NCBI GenBank assembly: GCA_943846685.1
Contig: OX044363.1
Location: 496,001-560,000, forward strand
DNA from: an uncultured Pseudomonadales bacterium
GTDB taxonomy: Bacteria > Pseudomonadota > Gammaproteobacteria > Pseudomonadales > Porticoccaceae
Reading direction: 5' to 3'
DNA length: 64,000 nt
The notes under the pieces were generated by a model, which was not told the DNA's origin, did no database searches, and was given only the letters and a program-made list of their open reading frames with translations. The stretch's first letter is position 1. Each line of letters starts with the position of its first letter. A program made the translations under genes and the position numbers. Positions 9,580-18,254 of this stretch are shown piece after piece.

Positions 9580-10065
9580 TTAGGCCGTGGCCGCGGACTG
9601 CTCCAACTCAAAGAGGTGGGCACTGTGCAGAACCTCAATCATCTTATCCTCGCACTCAAAGCGCATTTCCAGCGACTCACCGACCGTTGAAAGATCAACC
9701 GACAGGCTGTCGAGATCATCTGTCGCCAGATACTTGTCGTTGAAATCCAGTACCGCTTCGGTTGAAGGTTGAATTTTATCCATCAGGTCGGCACCCACTC
9801 GCAGGCCGTCTTTATCACTAAAAGCCTGAGCCTCTTTAACCAGCTCTTCGTAGACCTCAAAATGCCCAACGGAGACGTAATCTACCATCACCTCGCAAAA
9901 GTCTTTTAGTTTTTCTCCGTGGTTTTTATTAGCACTGTCGAAATCGTGGATTTCAATCAGGTCACAGTACTTAACCAGTAGTTCGCGGCGTTCTTCTAAC
10001 CAGCGGTCAACGATATCGCTGACACCGCCCCAGTGTAACTTCAATGTTTGTAGATCTTTTAGCAT
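9580..10065 (-). CDS. rsd: Rsd/AlgQ family anti-sigma-70 regulator
   Basis: 161 residues matching the Rsd/AlgQ family from its start (an H-WGGV--IVDRWLEER-ELLVKYC pattern) and the DFCEVMVDYVSVGHFEVYEEL segment. Rsd binds region 4 of the housekeeping sigma factor and favours alternative sigma factors in stationary phase; in Pseudomonas AlgQ also influences alginate and siderophore genes. It is a single gene on the minus strand. Whether it behaves like Rsd or AlgQ cannot be told from sequence. Confidence 0.88.
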   Translation of the reverse strand: MLKDLQTLKLHWGGVSDIVDRWLEERRELLVKYCDLIEIHDFDSANKNHGEKLKDFCEVMVDYVSVGHFEVYEELVKEAQAFSDKDGLRVGADLMDKIQPSTEAVLDFNDKYLATDDLDSLSVDLSTVGESLEMRFECEDKMIEVLHSAHLFELEQSAATA

Positions 10066-10210
10066 GCGTTCCTAGCCTCTTCACTCCCTTGTGGACAATC
10101 AGTGTACTTTGTTTTGCCCACAAGAAGAAATAGTCAGGTAAAGAAAAAGCTGACCGGCAAGACTCAAAAAGTAAAAATACAGGCGATATTTTGGCTGAAA
10201 ACAGCCTAAA

Positions 10211-10702
10211 TCACCTGCGCAGGAACTGGAAAACCGCCACAGCAATAAAGCCGATAAAGCTCAACAGAACCCAGCCCGGCATACTCAAACCGAGAAGCTG
10301 CCATTGCACTTCGGCACAGTTGCCATCACCACGCAGTAGCATCGAAATCGCCTCTGAGGCAGAGAAGGCATCGAAGAGATAATCAACCGGCGGCCCACAG
10401 GCGGGAACCTTATCTTCCGGCAAATTTTGCAGCCACAGCTGTTTAATCGAGAAGAAACCACCAATAGCCGCGGTTGCCGCGACTAGCGCCGCATAGATTT
10501 TTCGTCCCTTGGTCGCAGGGTTGTGAAGACCTGCTAACAGGAAGATCACCCCGGCGGCTATCACAAAGACGCGCTGAGTAATGCACAGATAGCAGGGCTC
10601 AAGGCCGAGATGATTCTGGAAGTAAAACACCGCGACGGCGATAAGCCCGGCACAGACGGCGGCCATCAAAAGATTAATAGTTCGATAATCAGGCAGATTC
10701 AC
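10211..10702 (-). CDS. dsbB: Disulfide bond formation protein DsbB
   Basis: Inner-membrane quinone reductase that reoxidises DsbA. 163 residues with four predicted helices. The first periplasmic loop has the CYLC redox pair (Cys37, Cys40) and the second loop the partner pair Cys102 and Cys129. It is the last gene of a minus-strand group (12600 to 10211) after the small unknown gene and gshA, with 21 bases between gshA and dsbB, so thiol and disulfide functions may be co-transcribed. Confidence 0.95.
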   Translation of the reverse strand: MNLPDYRTINLLMAAVCAGLIAVAVFYFQNHLGLEPCYLCITQRVFVIAAGVIFLLAGLHNPATKGRKIYAALVAATAAIGGFFSIKQLWLQNLPEDKVPACGPPVDYLFDAFSASEAISMLLRGDGNCAEVQWQLLGLSMPGWVLLSFIGFIAVAVFQFLRR

Positions 10703-10723
10703 GGTTCACTCCGAAGTTTTAGT

Positions 10724-12304
10724 TTAGGTTACCAGGCTGTCGCGATGGTAGTAGGCGGTCAGAAAGTCATCAAAAGAAACGCTGTCTGAAGCCTCAATTT
10801 GTTGTTGTTCTAATTGTGACTGTTCAGCCAGACGCTGATACTTTTCAATCACCTCTGGCGCAAGGCTTTCACTGCGAAAATATTCGCGGTGCTCAACGGC
10901 TTTGCGCATCGCCATACGGTAGTAAGTTTCGTTATGCTGATTCATCTCATCGAGCAAGACAGCCGCAGGGGTCAGGCTGCTATTCTGCAAACGTTCGCCC
11001 ATGGTGGCAAGCGTGGATTGATATTCAGCGCTATTGTTGGCCTTATCAAGCAGTGTTGCAACCGGCTGCATTTCAGCAACCAGAGCCTGCCCCCAATCAA
11101 CCAGTTTCCGCGATTGCTCCCCGTCGACTAGCTCGACGTCGGGATTGCGACCATCGGCAACCGTACGGCGCTGATTTTCGGTGATCTGCTGATATTCATT
11201 GTTATTGGTTTTCGGGCTATCTTTAAGCAGACAGAAGAGCAAAAAAGTATCCAGAAAATGGATAGTCTGTCTATCGATACCGCAGGCCGCCAGCGGGTTT
11301 AAATCCACACAGCGCACCTCGATATACTCGACGCCCTTGTTGTGCAGCGCCTCAAGAGGGGTCTCGCCAGAAGCCGCCGTTCGCTTTGGGCGAATAGGGC
11401 TGTAAAACTCATTTTCGATCTGCAGCAAATTAGTCGTCAATTGCTGATAATTGCCCTGACTATCCTTTAACCCAAGATGCTCGTAATGCTTATAAGGGGT
11501 CTCAAGCGCACCCTTAAGCGTTCTGGTGTACTGGGCAATATCGTTATAGCAGACAATCAGCGAGCTCTGTGCATCACTCTGATAACCCAGATTGCCCATC
11601 CGCAACGAGGTCGCATTGGGTTTGTAGAGACTGTGGCTATCATTGCCCACCGGCTGTAAATCATGCTCACGGTTGCGCACAAAGCTTTTGCACACCGCGG
11701 GAGCCGCGCCAAACAAGTACAGCAGCAGCCAGAAATAACGGCGAAAATTGCGAATCAGAGCGAAATAGCCCTCAGTTTTATAGTCCTGCAGAGACTGCTG
11801 ATTACCTTCATCAGCCTGCAGTTTCATCCACAGCGAATCGGGCACCGAAAAATTGTAATGAATGCCGGCAATGGTCTGCATCAGGCGGCCGTAGCGATGG
11901 CCGAGGCCAAGCCGATAGACCGTCTTCATACGGCCAATATTGGAGCTGCCGTATTCACCCACCGGAATACTGCTATCTTCACCGAGCTGGCAGGGCATAC
12001 TGTTAACCCAGAGCAGCTCATCATCAATATTTTCATAGGTATAGCGGTGGATCTCTTCCAACTCGCTGAGCACCTGATCGATCGACGCCGAGGGCGCAGT
12101 AATAAATTCTAGCAGTGCCTCAGAGTAATCAGTGGTGATCGACGGATGGGTTAAAGCCGAGCCCAATGCCTTGGGATGGGGTGTTTTCGCCAACTGACCG
12201 TTGGGCTCAACACGCAGGCTTTCTTTTTCGATGCCACGGACAATATTGGCAAGCAGAGATTTGTCTGCATTAGCCAGTAATGCGAGGCGGGATTCAAGAG
12301 ACAA
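10724..12304 (-). CDS. gshA: Glutamate-cysteine ligase
   Basis: First enzyme of glutathione synthesis, joining glutamate and cysteine with ATP in the cytosol. The 526-residue protein aligns by motif with the gammaproteobacterial GshA type (GIEKESLRV near the start, ITTDYSEALLEFITAP, then YIEVRCVDLNPL in the middle). The length equals that of the E. coli/Pseudomonas class. The second enzyme, gshB, is at 35.6-36.6 kb in this window. gshA sits 14 bases downstream of a small unknown gene and 21 bases upstream of dsbB. Confidence 0.96.
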   Translation of the reverse strand: MSLESRLALLANADKSLLANIVRGIEKESLRVEPNGQLAKTPHPKALGSALTHPSITTDYSEALLEFITAPSASIDQVLSELEEIHRYTYENIDDELLWVNSMPCQLGEDSSIPVGEYGSSNIGRMKTVYRLGLGHRYGRLMQTIAGIHYNFSVPDSLWMKLQADEGNQQSLQDYKTEGYFALIRNFRRYFWLLLYLFGAAPAVCKSFVRNREHDLQPVGNDSHSLYKPNATSLRMGNLGYQSDAQSSLIVCYNDIAQYTRTLKGALETPYKHYEHLGLKDSQGNYQQLTTNLLQIENEFYSPIRPKRTAASGETPLEALHNKGVEYIEVRCVDLNPLAACGIDRQTIHFLDTFLLFCLLKDSPKTNNNEYQQITENQRRTVADGRNPDVELVDGEQSRKLVDWGQALVAEMQPVATLLDKANNSAEYQSTLATMGERLQNSSLTPAAVLLDEMNQHNETYYRMAMRKAVEHREYFRSESLAPEVIEKYQRLAEQSQLEQQQIEASDSVSFDDFLTAYYHRDSLVT

Positions 12305-12318
12305 TCGTGCGCTCCCGA

Positions 12319-12600
12319 TCAGGCTGCGTCAGATTGAATGGCATTAGCCGGATCAGAAGGCGCAGAATTTGTTGCTGCTGTAGACTCTAAAAGCATGATT
12401 GGTCGTCCTTTTTTATCGGCTTCGCACTCGACAATTTGAGCGCGCAGATTAATATCTTTTGCGTTTAGTTCTATCAGCTGATTTAGGGCAATATCACGGT
12501 GCGGCGTATTAAAAATCAGGCTCGCAGTAGTGCCATCCAGCCACTCAAAAGCCTTGCCCAAAACGTTCTCATTGTGATTTTTAATAATGTAGATTTTCAT
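12319..12600 (-). CDS. Small protein of unknown function upstream of gshA
   Basis: 93 residues when started at the ATG at 12600, which avoids an upstream extension that would run into the yajL promoter. The predicted fold is mostly beta strands (MKIYIIKN, TASLIFNTP, IELNAKDINLRAQIVECEAD, RPIMLLES) with a low-complexity Ala/Ser/Pro-rich tail. There is no signal peptide or membrane segment. I do not recognise the family. It is the first gene of the group that continues into gshA and dsbB, so a link to thiol metabolism is possible but is only inferred from position. Confidence 0.6.
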   Translation of the reverse strand: MKIYIIKNHNENVLGKAFEWLDGTTASLIFNTPHRDIALNQLIELNAKDINLRAQIVECEADKKGRPIMLLESTAATNSAPSDPANAIQSDAA

Positions 12601-12674
12601 GCCAATCCCGTGACAGTTAGCTATATTTGCGGCACAGTGTAACTTATATCTGTAACTGTTCAAAAGGGAAAAAC

Positions 12675-13259
12675 ATGATTAAAACTGCACTTGTACCCAT
12701 AGCTGAGGGTAGCGAAGAACTTGAAGCGGTGACAATTATTGATGTATTGCGCAGAGCCGGAGTAGAGGTCACTGTAGCAAGCGCCAATGAAGGCGATAAA
12801 TTGCAAATTAGTGGTTCCAATGGCACCCATATTGTCGCCGATAAAATGTTAAATAACTGTGCCGAAAGCACCTATGATCTGATAGCCGTCCCCGGCGGAT
12901 TACCCGGTTCTGAGCATCTTGCCGAACATCAGGTGCTGGATATTTTGCTCCGCCAGCAGGCACAGCAGGGCAAGCTGATCGGTGCAATCTGCGCCGCACC
13001 GGCACTGGTTTTAGCCAGCAAAGGGCTACTGGCCGACAAGATTGCGACCTGTTATCCGAGCTTTCAGCAAAGTCTTGAGGCAAAGGAAGTGGATAGCGAA
13101 GCGAGGGTGGTTGTTGACGGTAACTTTATCACCAGTCAGGGGCCGGGAACGGCACTGGACTTTGCACTTCAGTTGGTTGAGCAGCTCTGCGGTGTAGTTA
13201 AGAGCGAAGAGGTCGGCGCACCTATGGTACTTACCACCTCTGCCACGGCTTACTATTAG
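12675..13259 (+). CDS. yajL: DJ-1/PfpI family protein (YajL-like)
   Basis: 194 residues from the ATG at 12675, which has the Shine-Dalgarno AAAGGGA. The protein matches the YajL/DJ-1 clade: EGSEELEAVT carries the conserved glutamate, the nucleophile-elbow AICAAPA places Cys at residue 106 (the DJ-1 position), and the SQGPGTALDFAL motif follows. YajL proteins protect against oxidative and electrophile stress; reported deglycase activity is debated. The gene is divergent from the gshA group with a short shared control region, a sensible pairing for a redox-stress protein. A longer in-frame start at 12627 lacks a good ribosome site. Confidence 0.9.
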   Translation: MIKTALVPIAEGSEELEAVTIIDVLRRAGVEVTVASANEGDKLQISGSNGTHIVADKMLNNCAESTYDLIAVPGGLPGSEHLAEHQVLDILLRQQAQQGKLIGAICAAPALVLASKGLLADKIATCYPSFQQSLEAKEVDSEARVVVDGNFITSQGPGTALDFALQLVEQLCGVVKSEEVGAPMVLTTSATAYY

Positions 13260-13320
13260 AGTCATTTAGATAATCTCTTAGATAGATAGCCTCCTAGATA
13301 AATAGCCTAGAGAGATAACC

Positions 13321-13350
13321 GCCCTGGCATTAGCCTATGCCAGGGCTTTA
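13321..13350 (+). terminator. Hairpin terminator after yajL
   Basis: Perfect 10-bp stem GCCCTGGCAT/ATGCCAGGGC with a TAGCCT loop, followed by TTTA. It lies between convergent yajL and the dicarboxylate symporter gene. The T-run is short, so efficiency is uncertain. The 60 bases before it contain several TAGATA-type near repeats. Confidence 0.65.
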
Positions 13351-13359
13351 GATTTCCGG

Positions 13360-14640
13360 TTAAACGGGCTTTTCGCTGCTGTACTCATCGCGATCAGAGA
13401 CCTCATAAAACACCGCCTCATCCAACATCCCCTCACTTTTAGCCACCACCGACGTCACCGTGCTATCACCAGTGATATTGACCACCGTACGCATCATATC
13501 CAGCAGGCGATCAACACCAATAATCAGTCCAATACCCTCAACTGGCAGACCCACCTGCTGCAACACCATCGACAGCATAATCAGGCCAACACCGGGCACG
13601 CCCGCGGTGCCAATCGAAGCCAAGGTTGCAGTCGCAATCACCGCCAGATACTCAGTTAAACCCAAATCCAAACCATAGGCCTGTGCAATAAAGACCGTCG
13701 CCACGCCCTGCATAATCGCCGTGCCATCCATATTGATCGTGGCCCCCAGAGGCACAGTAAATGAAGCCACAGAGTTATCCACGCCAACGCGCTTTTCCAT
13801 CACATTCAAGGTTACCGGCATGGTTGCATTGCTCGACGAGGTACTAAAGGCAAATAACATCGCCGGACGTATATTCTTTATCAGCGTCAGCGGATTAAGA
13901 CGGGTAAAGATGCTGAAAATACTGGTATAAACCACGCCTGCATGAAGAGCCAGTACCAGGGTAACAGTCATAAAGTACAGCGCCAGATTATAGATCGCCG
14001 CAAAGCCCTCCTCGGTAAAAAGCTTGGCCAGCAGGCAGAAAACCCCAAAGGGTGCGAGGTGCATAAGAATCGTCACCATACGCATAATCACATCGTTAAA
14101 ATCCTGGAATACCGCAAGAATTCCCTGACCCGCCTTGCCCGCCTGAGTGATCGCAACACCCACCAAAATCGAAAAGACAATAATCTGCAACATATTGCCA
14201 TCCGACATCGCCTTGATTGGGTTGGTCGGGAAAATACCAATGAATACATCCTTAAATGACGGCGGAATAGGCGCGCTAAACGAAGCTACCGCCGCCGTAT
14301 CTATACCCACACCCGGATTGATAATATTGGCAAATGACAGCGCCAGAGTAATCGCGATCGCCGTGGTCAGCAGATACAGCGACAGAGTTTTAAAAGCGAT
14401 ACGTCCCATCTTGATATTTTCACCCATCGCCGACGAACCGCAGACTAGAGAGACAAAGACCAGAGGCACCACCAACAGCTTTAGCGAGGCAATAAAGATA
14501 CGCCCCACCACATCAAAGATATATTCCACCACCCAAGCCGTCAGAGCCCCTGACTCACTGCCTGCATTAATAGCGTTGAGAATCAGGCCGACCACAACCC
14601 CGAGCACCATGCCGAGAATAATTTTTGATGACAGCGTCAT
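13360..14640 (-). CDS. Dicarboxylate/amino acid:cation symporter (DAACS family)
   Basis: 426-residue inner-membrane secondary transporter with the glutamate-transporter (GltPh) fold. Visible signatures are the serine-rich re-entrant loop FAFSTSSSNATMPVTL, the substrate/sodium site TINMDGTAIMQGVATVFIAQ, the second hairpin SIGTAGVPGVGLIMLSMVL and the late GVDRLLDMMRTVVNITGDSTV helix. Members import glutamate, aspartate or C4-dicarboxylates with sodium or protons; the exact substrate cannot be fixed here. The MFS gene upstream is on the same strand with 33 bases between, so they may be co-transcribed. Confidence 0.92.
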   Translation of the reverse strand: MTLSSKIILGMVLGVVVGLILNAINAGSESGALTAWVVEYIFDVVGRIFIASLKLLVVPLVFVSLVCGSSAMGENIKMGRIAFKTLSLYLLTTAIAITLALSFANIINPGVGIDTAAVASFSAPIPPSFKDVFIGIFPTNPIKAMSDGNMLQIIVFSILVGVAITQAGKAGQGILAVFQDFNDVIMRMVTILMHLAPFGVFCLLAKLFTEEGFAAIYNLALYFMTVTLVLALHAGVVYTSIFSIFTRLNPLTLIKNIRPAMLFAFSTSSSNATMPVTLNVMEKRVGVDNSVASFTVPLGATINMDGTAIMQGVATVFIAQAYGLDLGLTEYLAVIATATLASIGTAGVPGVGLIMLSMVLQQVGLPVEGIGLIIGVDRLLDMMRTVVNITGDSTVTSVVAKSEGMLDEAVFYEVSDRDEYSSEKPV

Positions 14641-14673
14641 AATGAAGTCCTTATTTTTATAATTGAGGTATGA

Positions 14674-16017
14674 CTAATCGCGACGATTAGTTACCCAAGC
14701 CCAAAAGCGCAGTTTAAATTCCGGAACCCGCCAAATCAGTAATAGCAGGAATAATAGATTGGCCACAGAAATAGTCAAAAAGAACTGTGGAATACTCATC
14801 TGCACAACACTCAGACAGACAATACCAATAACAGCGCCAGAAACCATAAATAGCGCATTGAAAACATTGTTGGCAGCAATCACCCGCGCGCGTTTATTGC
14901 TCTGCGTCCGCGACTGCACCATGGCATACAGAGGCACAATAAAAATACCCCCGAATAGCCCGATAGCGAGCAGATCGATCAGCACATGAATACCGCCGCC
15001 CATGGTTAAGAATGTTAAAGGTAATATATTCGTCATCCCTTGAGCGGTTTGTTGAAAGCCATTAGATGAGAAAAAGATATCGCAGCTAAAAACCGTCAGG
15101 CCAATAGCACCGAGAGGAATAAGCCCTGGCTCCACCTGCTTACCGGAAACCTTTGCACAGAGAATCGAACCAATCGCCACGCCGATAATAAAGGCCGCCA
15201 GCAGAATAGAAATCAGCGTTGGATGCCCCTGTAGCACGGTCATTGCAAAATTCGGCACCTGGGTTAAAAAACTGCCGCCAAACAACCAAAACCAGGAAAT
15301 ACCCATAATGCAGTAAAACACCGTCATATTTTCCCGGGCAAAACCGAGATTGCGCCAGGCCTCACGAACCGGGTTAAGACTGATTTTAATCTCGCCCTTA
15401 TCCGCCGGCGCATCGGGAATCTGGCAGCTGCCGTACCAGCCGATAAGCGCAACCACAATCGCCAGAGCTCCCACCCAGATAGTGCCCAGAGGAAAAGTAA
15501 CCAACCAACCACCGAGCAGGGTGCCGAGCAAAATCGACACAAAGGTTCCCATCCCCACCTGGGCATTGCCCGCCATCAGTTCTTCCGGGGAAAGGTGCTG
15601 TGGAATAATCGAGTATTTAATCGGACCAAAAAAGGACGACTGCACGCCAAGCAAAAAGAGAATAAACATCATTAGCTCAATATTACTGCGGTACAGGGCA
15701 TAGCAGCCGATCAGCATAATAATAATTTCCGCGAACTTAATTCGCCGAATAAGCCAGGCCTTATCGTACTTATCCGCCAACTGGCCAGCGGTAGTGGAAA
15801 ACAGAAAATAGGGAAGAATAAACAGACCGGCAGCCAGGTTGGTCAGGAAGTTAGTGCTGCTTGCCGCCTCGGAAACCCCCAGGCTAACAATAATAACCAG
15901 CAGGGCATTTTTAAATAGATTGTCGTTGAGCGCGCCCAGAAACTGGGTAATAAAAAACGGCAAAAACCGCCGCTGGGTAAAGAGATGAAACTGCCCTTGC
16001 TGTTTATCCACAGCCAC
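14674..16017 (-). CDS. MFS transporter, LplT-like
   Basis: 447 residues with about 12 predicted membrane helices. The start (FFITQFLGALNDNLFKNALL) and the central SFFGPIKYSIIPQHLSPEELMAGNA segment match the major-facilitator subgroup that includes the lysophospholipid flippase LplT and the N-terminal half of LplT-Aas fusions. There is no acyltransferase (aas) neighbour, so a role in lysophospholipid transport is only a suggestion. The following symporter gene is on the same strand. Confidence 0.82.
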   Translation of the reverse strand: MAVDKQQGQFHLFTQRRFLPFFITQFLGALNDNLFKNALLVIIVSLGVSEAASSTNFLTNLAAGLFILPYFLFSTTAGQLADKYDKAWLIRRIKFAEIIIMLIGCYALYRSNIELMMFILFLLGVQSSFFGPIKYSIIPQHLSPEELMAGNAQVGMGTFVSILLGTLLGGWLVTFPLGTIWVGALAIVVALIGWYGSCQIPDAPADKGEIKISLNPVREAWRNLGFARENMTVFYCIMGISWFWLFGGSFLTQVPNFAMTVLQGHPTLISILLAAFIIGVAIGSILCAKVSGKQVEPGLIPLGAIGLTVFSCDIFFSSNGFQQTAQGMTNILPLTFLTMGGGIHVLIDLLAIGLFGGIFIVPLYAMVQSRTQSNKRARVIAANNVFNALFMVSGAVIGIVCLSVVQMSIPQFFLTISVANLLFLLLLIWRVPEFKLRFWAWVTNRRD

Positions 16018-16072
16018 GCCCCCCAGGTTATTGTTATCTATTATTGGCCAATGTTATGCAGATCATCTTACC

Positions 16073-16471
16073 TTACTCATCGCGAGAAAGGTGTGCCAGC
16101 GAGGCGGCATTTTTTTCCCAGTTTTGGCCATCAAAGATATCGACCTCCAGGAATTCAATATAGGTGCGCTCAACACAGCGCAAGTTAACGCTGAAGCCAT
16201 CTTGATTAGAGCGCGGCGTATAAAAGGGTTTAATACCACAGACCTTACAGAAAGTATGTTTCGCACCGCCAGTATTAAATGTGTAAGTGGTGATTGATTC
16301 GCTGCCGCAGAGTAATCGAAATCGTGAAGCTGGAACAATTATCTGGTCGCCACCGCTCTTGTAGCAGATAGAACAGTTGCAGGCATGGGCATGCAAATGG
16401 CTGGGTGCATCCACTTCAAACTGAATCGCACCGCAGTGACAGGCGCCTTTATGGGTTTTGAGTTCGGACAT
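16073..16471 (-). CDS. GFA/CENP-V family zinc-binding protein
   Basis: 132 residues with the family cysteine pattern: GACHCGAIQFE near the start, ACNCSICYKSGG in the middle and CKVCGI later, matching the zinc sites of glutathione-dependent formaldehyde-activating (Gfa-like) proteins. True Gfa speeds S-hydroxymethylglutathione formation, but most members of this size have no proven activity. The gene stands between an MFS transporter and a GNAT enzyme without obvious coupling. Confidence 0.87.
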   Translation of the reverse strand: MSELKTHKGACHCGAIQFEVDAPSHLHAHACNCSICYKSGGDQIIVPASRFRLLCGSESITTYTFNTGGAKHTFCKVCGIKPFYTPRSNQDGFSVNLRCVERTYIEFLEVDIFDGQNWEKNAASLAHLSRDE

Positions 16472-16571
16472 GGTTTATACCCCGCTATTTATTCTGCTCT
16501 TTATTCCTTTTGGCTGATTATAAGTATTGTTTTGCAAAAGAGGGGGATTTGTTTTGGGCAGGGGGGTAAGG

Positions 16572-17078
16572 CTAGCGACCAATATCAAAACCGAGAACAG
16601 TGGTTTTTCGGCTGCCAGAATGACGGCGATCCAAATCGCTAAGGGTACAGATTTCCACAAAGCCCGCCTTGCGCATCATGCCCGCCGATGCCGCATTTTC
16701 TTCATGGCGATCTAGGAGGATTTTGGTGGCATTAAAGCTGGGCGCTTTGGTAATAATTTCATTGAGTAACTGACTGCCGATACCGCGGCCGGAATAGTCG
16801 TTGTGAACAACGACTTCTGCTATATAAATGGCGGGTTGTGAATGAGCGTATTGCTGAAAGTTTTCCGGCAGGGCAGAGGGGTAAAAGAAAATGGCCAGGC
16901 CGATAATGGTTTCACCATCATAGGCGATTAGAGCTTCGCCTTGCTTATTGGTGATTAGGAAAAAGGTTTTATTAATACCGTCTTCGGGAAGATAGTTCCA
17001 AGGGTTGGGGCCATGCTCAAAAAGAAAATTTTTGAGGAGGTCCAATTCATCGGGGAGTGCCTGTCGAAAATCAATCAT
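16572..17078 (-). CDS. GNAT family N-acetyltransferase
   Basis: 168 residues with a single GNAT domain. The acetyl-CoA-binding motif A reads VVVHNDYSGRGIGSQLLNEI, with R/Q-x-x-G-x-G in GRGIGSQL, followed by the usual alpha/beta segment and AGMMRKAGFVE. The C-terminal tail (DLDRRHSGSRKTTVLGF) resembles diamine/polyamine-type acetyltransferases, but the substrate cannot be assigned. It is a stand-alone gene in a loosely packed region. Confidence 0.85.
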   Translation of the reverse strand: MIDFRQALPDELDLLKNFLFEHGPNPWNYLPEDGINKTFFLITNKQGEALIAYDGETIIGLAIFFYPSALPENFQQYAHSQPAIYIAEVVVHNDYSGRGIGSQLLNEIITKAPSFNATKILLDRHEENAASAGMMRKAGFVEICTLSDLDRRHSGSRKTTVLGFDIGR

Positions 17079-17209
17079 AGACTTATAGCCGGTTTATTTT
17101 TTTTAAATTTTCGATTTTAATTATTTTGAGCCGAAAAAAATGATAGCTTGTTATATGCACTCTTTCCATCTTACGGCAATCGACGTTTTGATACTTTAAA
17201 ATCGAGTCT

Positions 17210-17239
17210 GACCCTAAATTTTTTGACCCTAAATTTTTT
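17210..17239. repeat. Tandem duplicate of a 15-mer
   Basis: GACCCTAAATTTTTT occurs twice in perfect tandem (17210-17224 and 17225-17239), preceded by ATCGAGTCT and followed by AATTCGAGT. It lies just downstream of the VOC gene's stop codon, in a 179-bp AT-rich spacer. No transposase gene is nearby. Confidence 0.7.
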
Positions 17240-17257
17240 AATTCGAGTTGGCTTGTA

Positions 17258-17653
17258 TCAATTTGCCGGCTGATGAAACTCGATTACATTATTATCTGGA
17301 TCTCTGATAAAAAAGAATTTTGCGCCGTTATACTCAACTTCCTCGGTAATAGTTAAGCCTAAATTGATAATTTTATTCGCCACAGATGCCGCGTTGGTAA
17401 CCTCCAGGGCAATATGCGTATAACCCGTATATTTGGTCGGTTCTTCCATAAGCACATTGCCCTTAGGGGCCTTGTCTGAGGCGTTCAGAATAAGATTAAA
17501 ATTAACCCCGCAAGTATGCTCAATTATCGCAACGGGCTCAGGCCCGACTGGGCCGACAATAAATTTAAAGCCCAGTTTTTCATAGAAAATCCGTGAAATA
17601 TCCATATCTCTAACTCGTAAGCCGACATGATTGATACCGGTAATTTCATTCAT
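17258..17653 (-). CDS. VOC (glyoxalase/bleomycin-resistance/dioxygenase) family protein
   Basis: 131 residues made of two beta-alpha-beta-beta-beta modules. The start INHVGLRVRDMDISRIFYEKLGF and the end FFIRDPDNNVIEFHQPAN are typical, with metal-ligand candidates His in INHVG, His in YTHIALEV and Glu in NVIEFHQ. The superfamily includes lactoylglutathione lyase, fosfomycin-resistance enzymes and epimerases; the substrate cannot be assigned. It is in a gene-poor stretch with a 15-bp tandem repeat just behind it. Confidence 0.85.
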   Translation of the reverse strand: MNEITGINHVGLRVRDMDISRIFYEKLGFKFIVGPVGPEPVAIIEHTCGVNFNLILNASDKAPKGNVLMEEPTKYTGYTHIALEVTNAASVANKIINLGLTITEEVEYNGAKFFFIRDPDNNVIEFHQPAN

Positions 17654-17733
17654 TAAAAATTCCTATTGTTGCGCTAACTTAAACTTACGCCGTTATAGCG
17701 AGTGGGAAAAATAACAGAGCCAGACTCGAATAG

Positions 17734-17982
17734 TTACTGGCCGATAATTTTCAAAGCGAGATATGGTGCAACAATAAAAACCAATGTCGCAATTTTGTAA
17801 GAGCTTAAAAAATCAAAATATTTAGAATTTAATTCTTGCTTATCTATAGCAAACATCTTGCCGTGAATTGCAGATATTTTTTCTTTCATAAACATAAGAA
17901 TTAAGGTGGCTAAAATAAGGTAGGCAATATTTATTACTGATGCCCAGCCCAATATTTCCGTTAGTTGTGAAATAGTAATCAT
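17734..17982 (-). CDS. Small membrane protein, DUF6868-like
   Basis: 82 residues with two hydrophobic helices (about residues 15-35 and 63-80) and a charged loop between (FMKEKISAIHGKMFAIDKQEL). The pattern (Q-LTEILGW-SVINI at the start and YK-ATLVF-VAPYLAL at the end) resembles what I remember of the DUF6868 family of marine proteobacteria, whose function is unknown. A good Shine-Dalgarno (AGAGGAAAG on the minus strand) precedes the ATG, supporting a real gene despite its size. Confidence 0.65.
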   Translation of the reverse strand: MITISQLTEILGWASVINIAYLILATLILMFMKEKISAIHGKMFAIDKQELNSKYFDFLSSYKIATLVFIVAPYLALKIIGQ

Positions 17983-18254
17983 GTTTCTTTCCTCTGATTA
18001 TTAAGTGGTTTTTGATAGCACTTTAAACTTAGGTTGAGGAGGTTTTCAGAGTAAGACTGTTTGAAATAAGGCGGCGAGAATTCTGCTGTATTATCAAGCA
18101 GAAAAAATAAAAGGAAGTCTTGCTGAATCTCCATCACCATTCCTTCGGCCATTGCGCGAGCACAGTCCTGTGCTCAAAGATTCTTTAAACTATAGGTGGG
18201 GTTTTAAAGGCTTGCCAGTTTTATACAGAAGTCGATAAGGTAAGTCCTAGAAAC
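17983..18254. other. 272-bp intergenic stretch with one hairpin
   Basis: This spacer between ubiD and the small membrane protein gene has no supported ORF. It contains one strong inverted repeat, GAGCACAG-TC-CTGTGCTC at 18158-18175, without a T-run, about 80 bp downstream of the ubiD stop codon. It may be a Rho-independent-like 3' structure of ubiD or an mRNA-stabilising hairpin. Confidence 0.5.

Noticed and set aside
10193-10206. GGCTG-AAAA-CAGCC hairpin downstream of dsbB as a terminator
   Set aside because: The stem is five base pairs and no T-run follows on the minus strand.
11569-12112. Long plus-strand ORFs opposite gshA
   Set aside because: Shadows of gshA codon structure; the minus-strand protein is full-length GshA and the plus-strand products have no recognisable domain.
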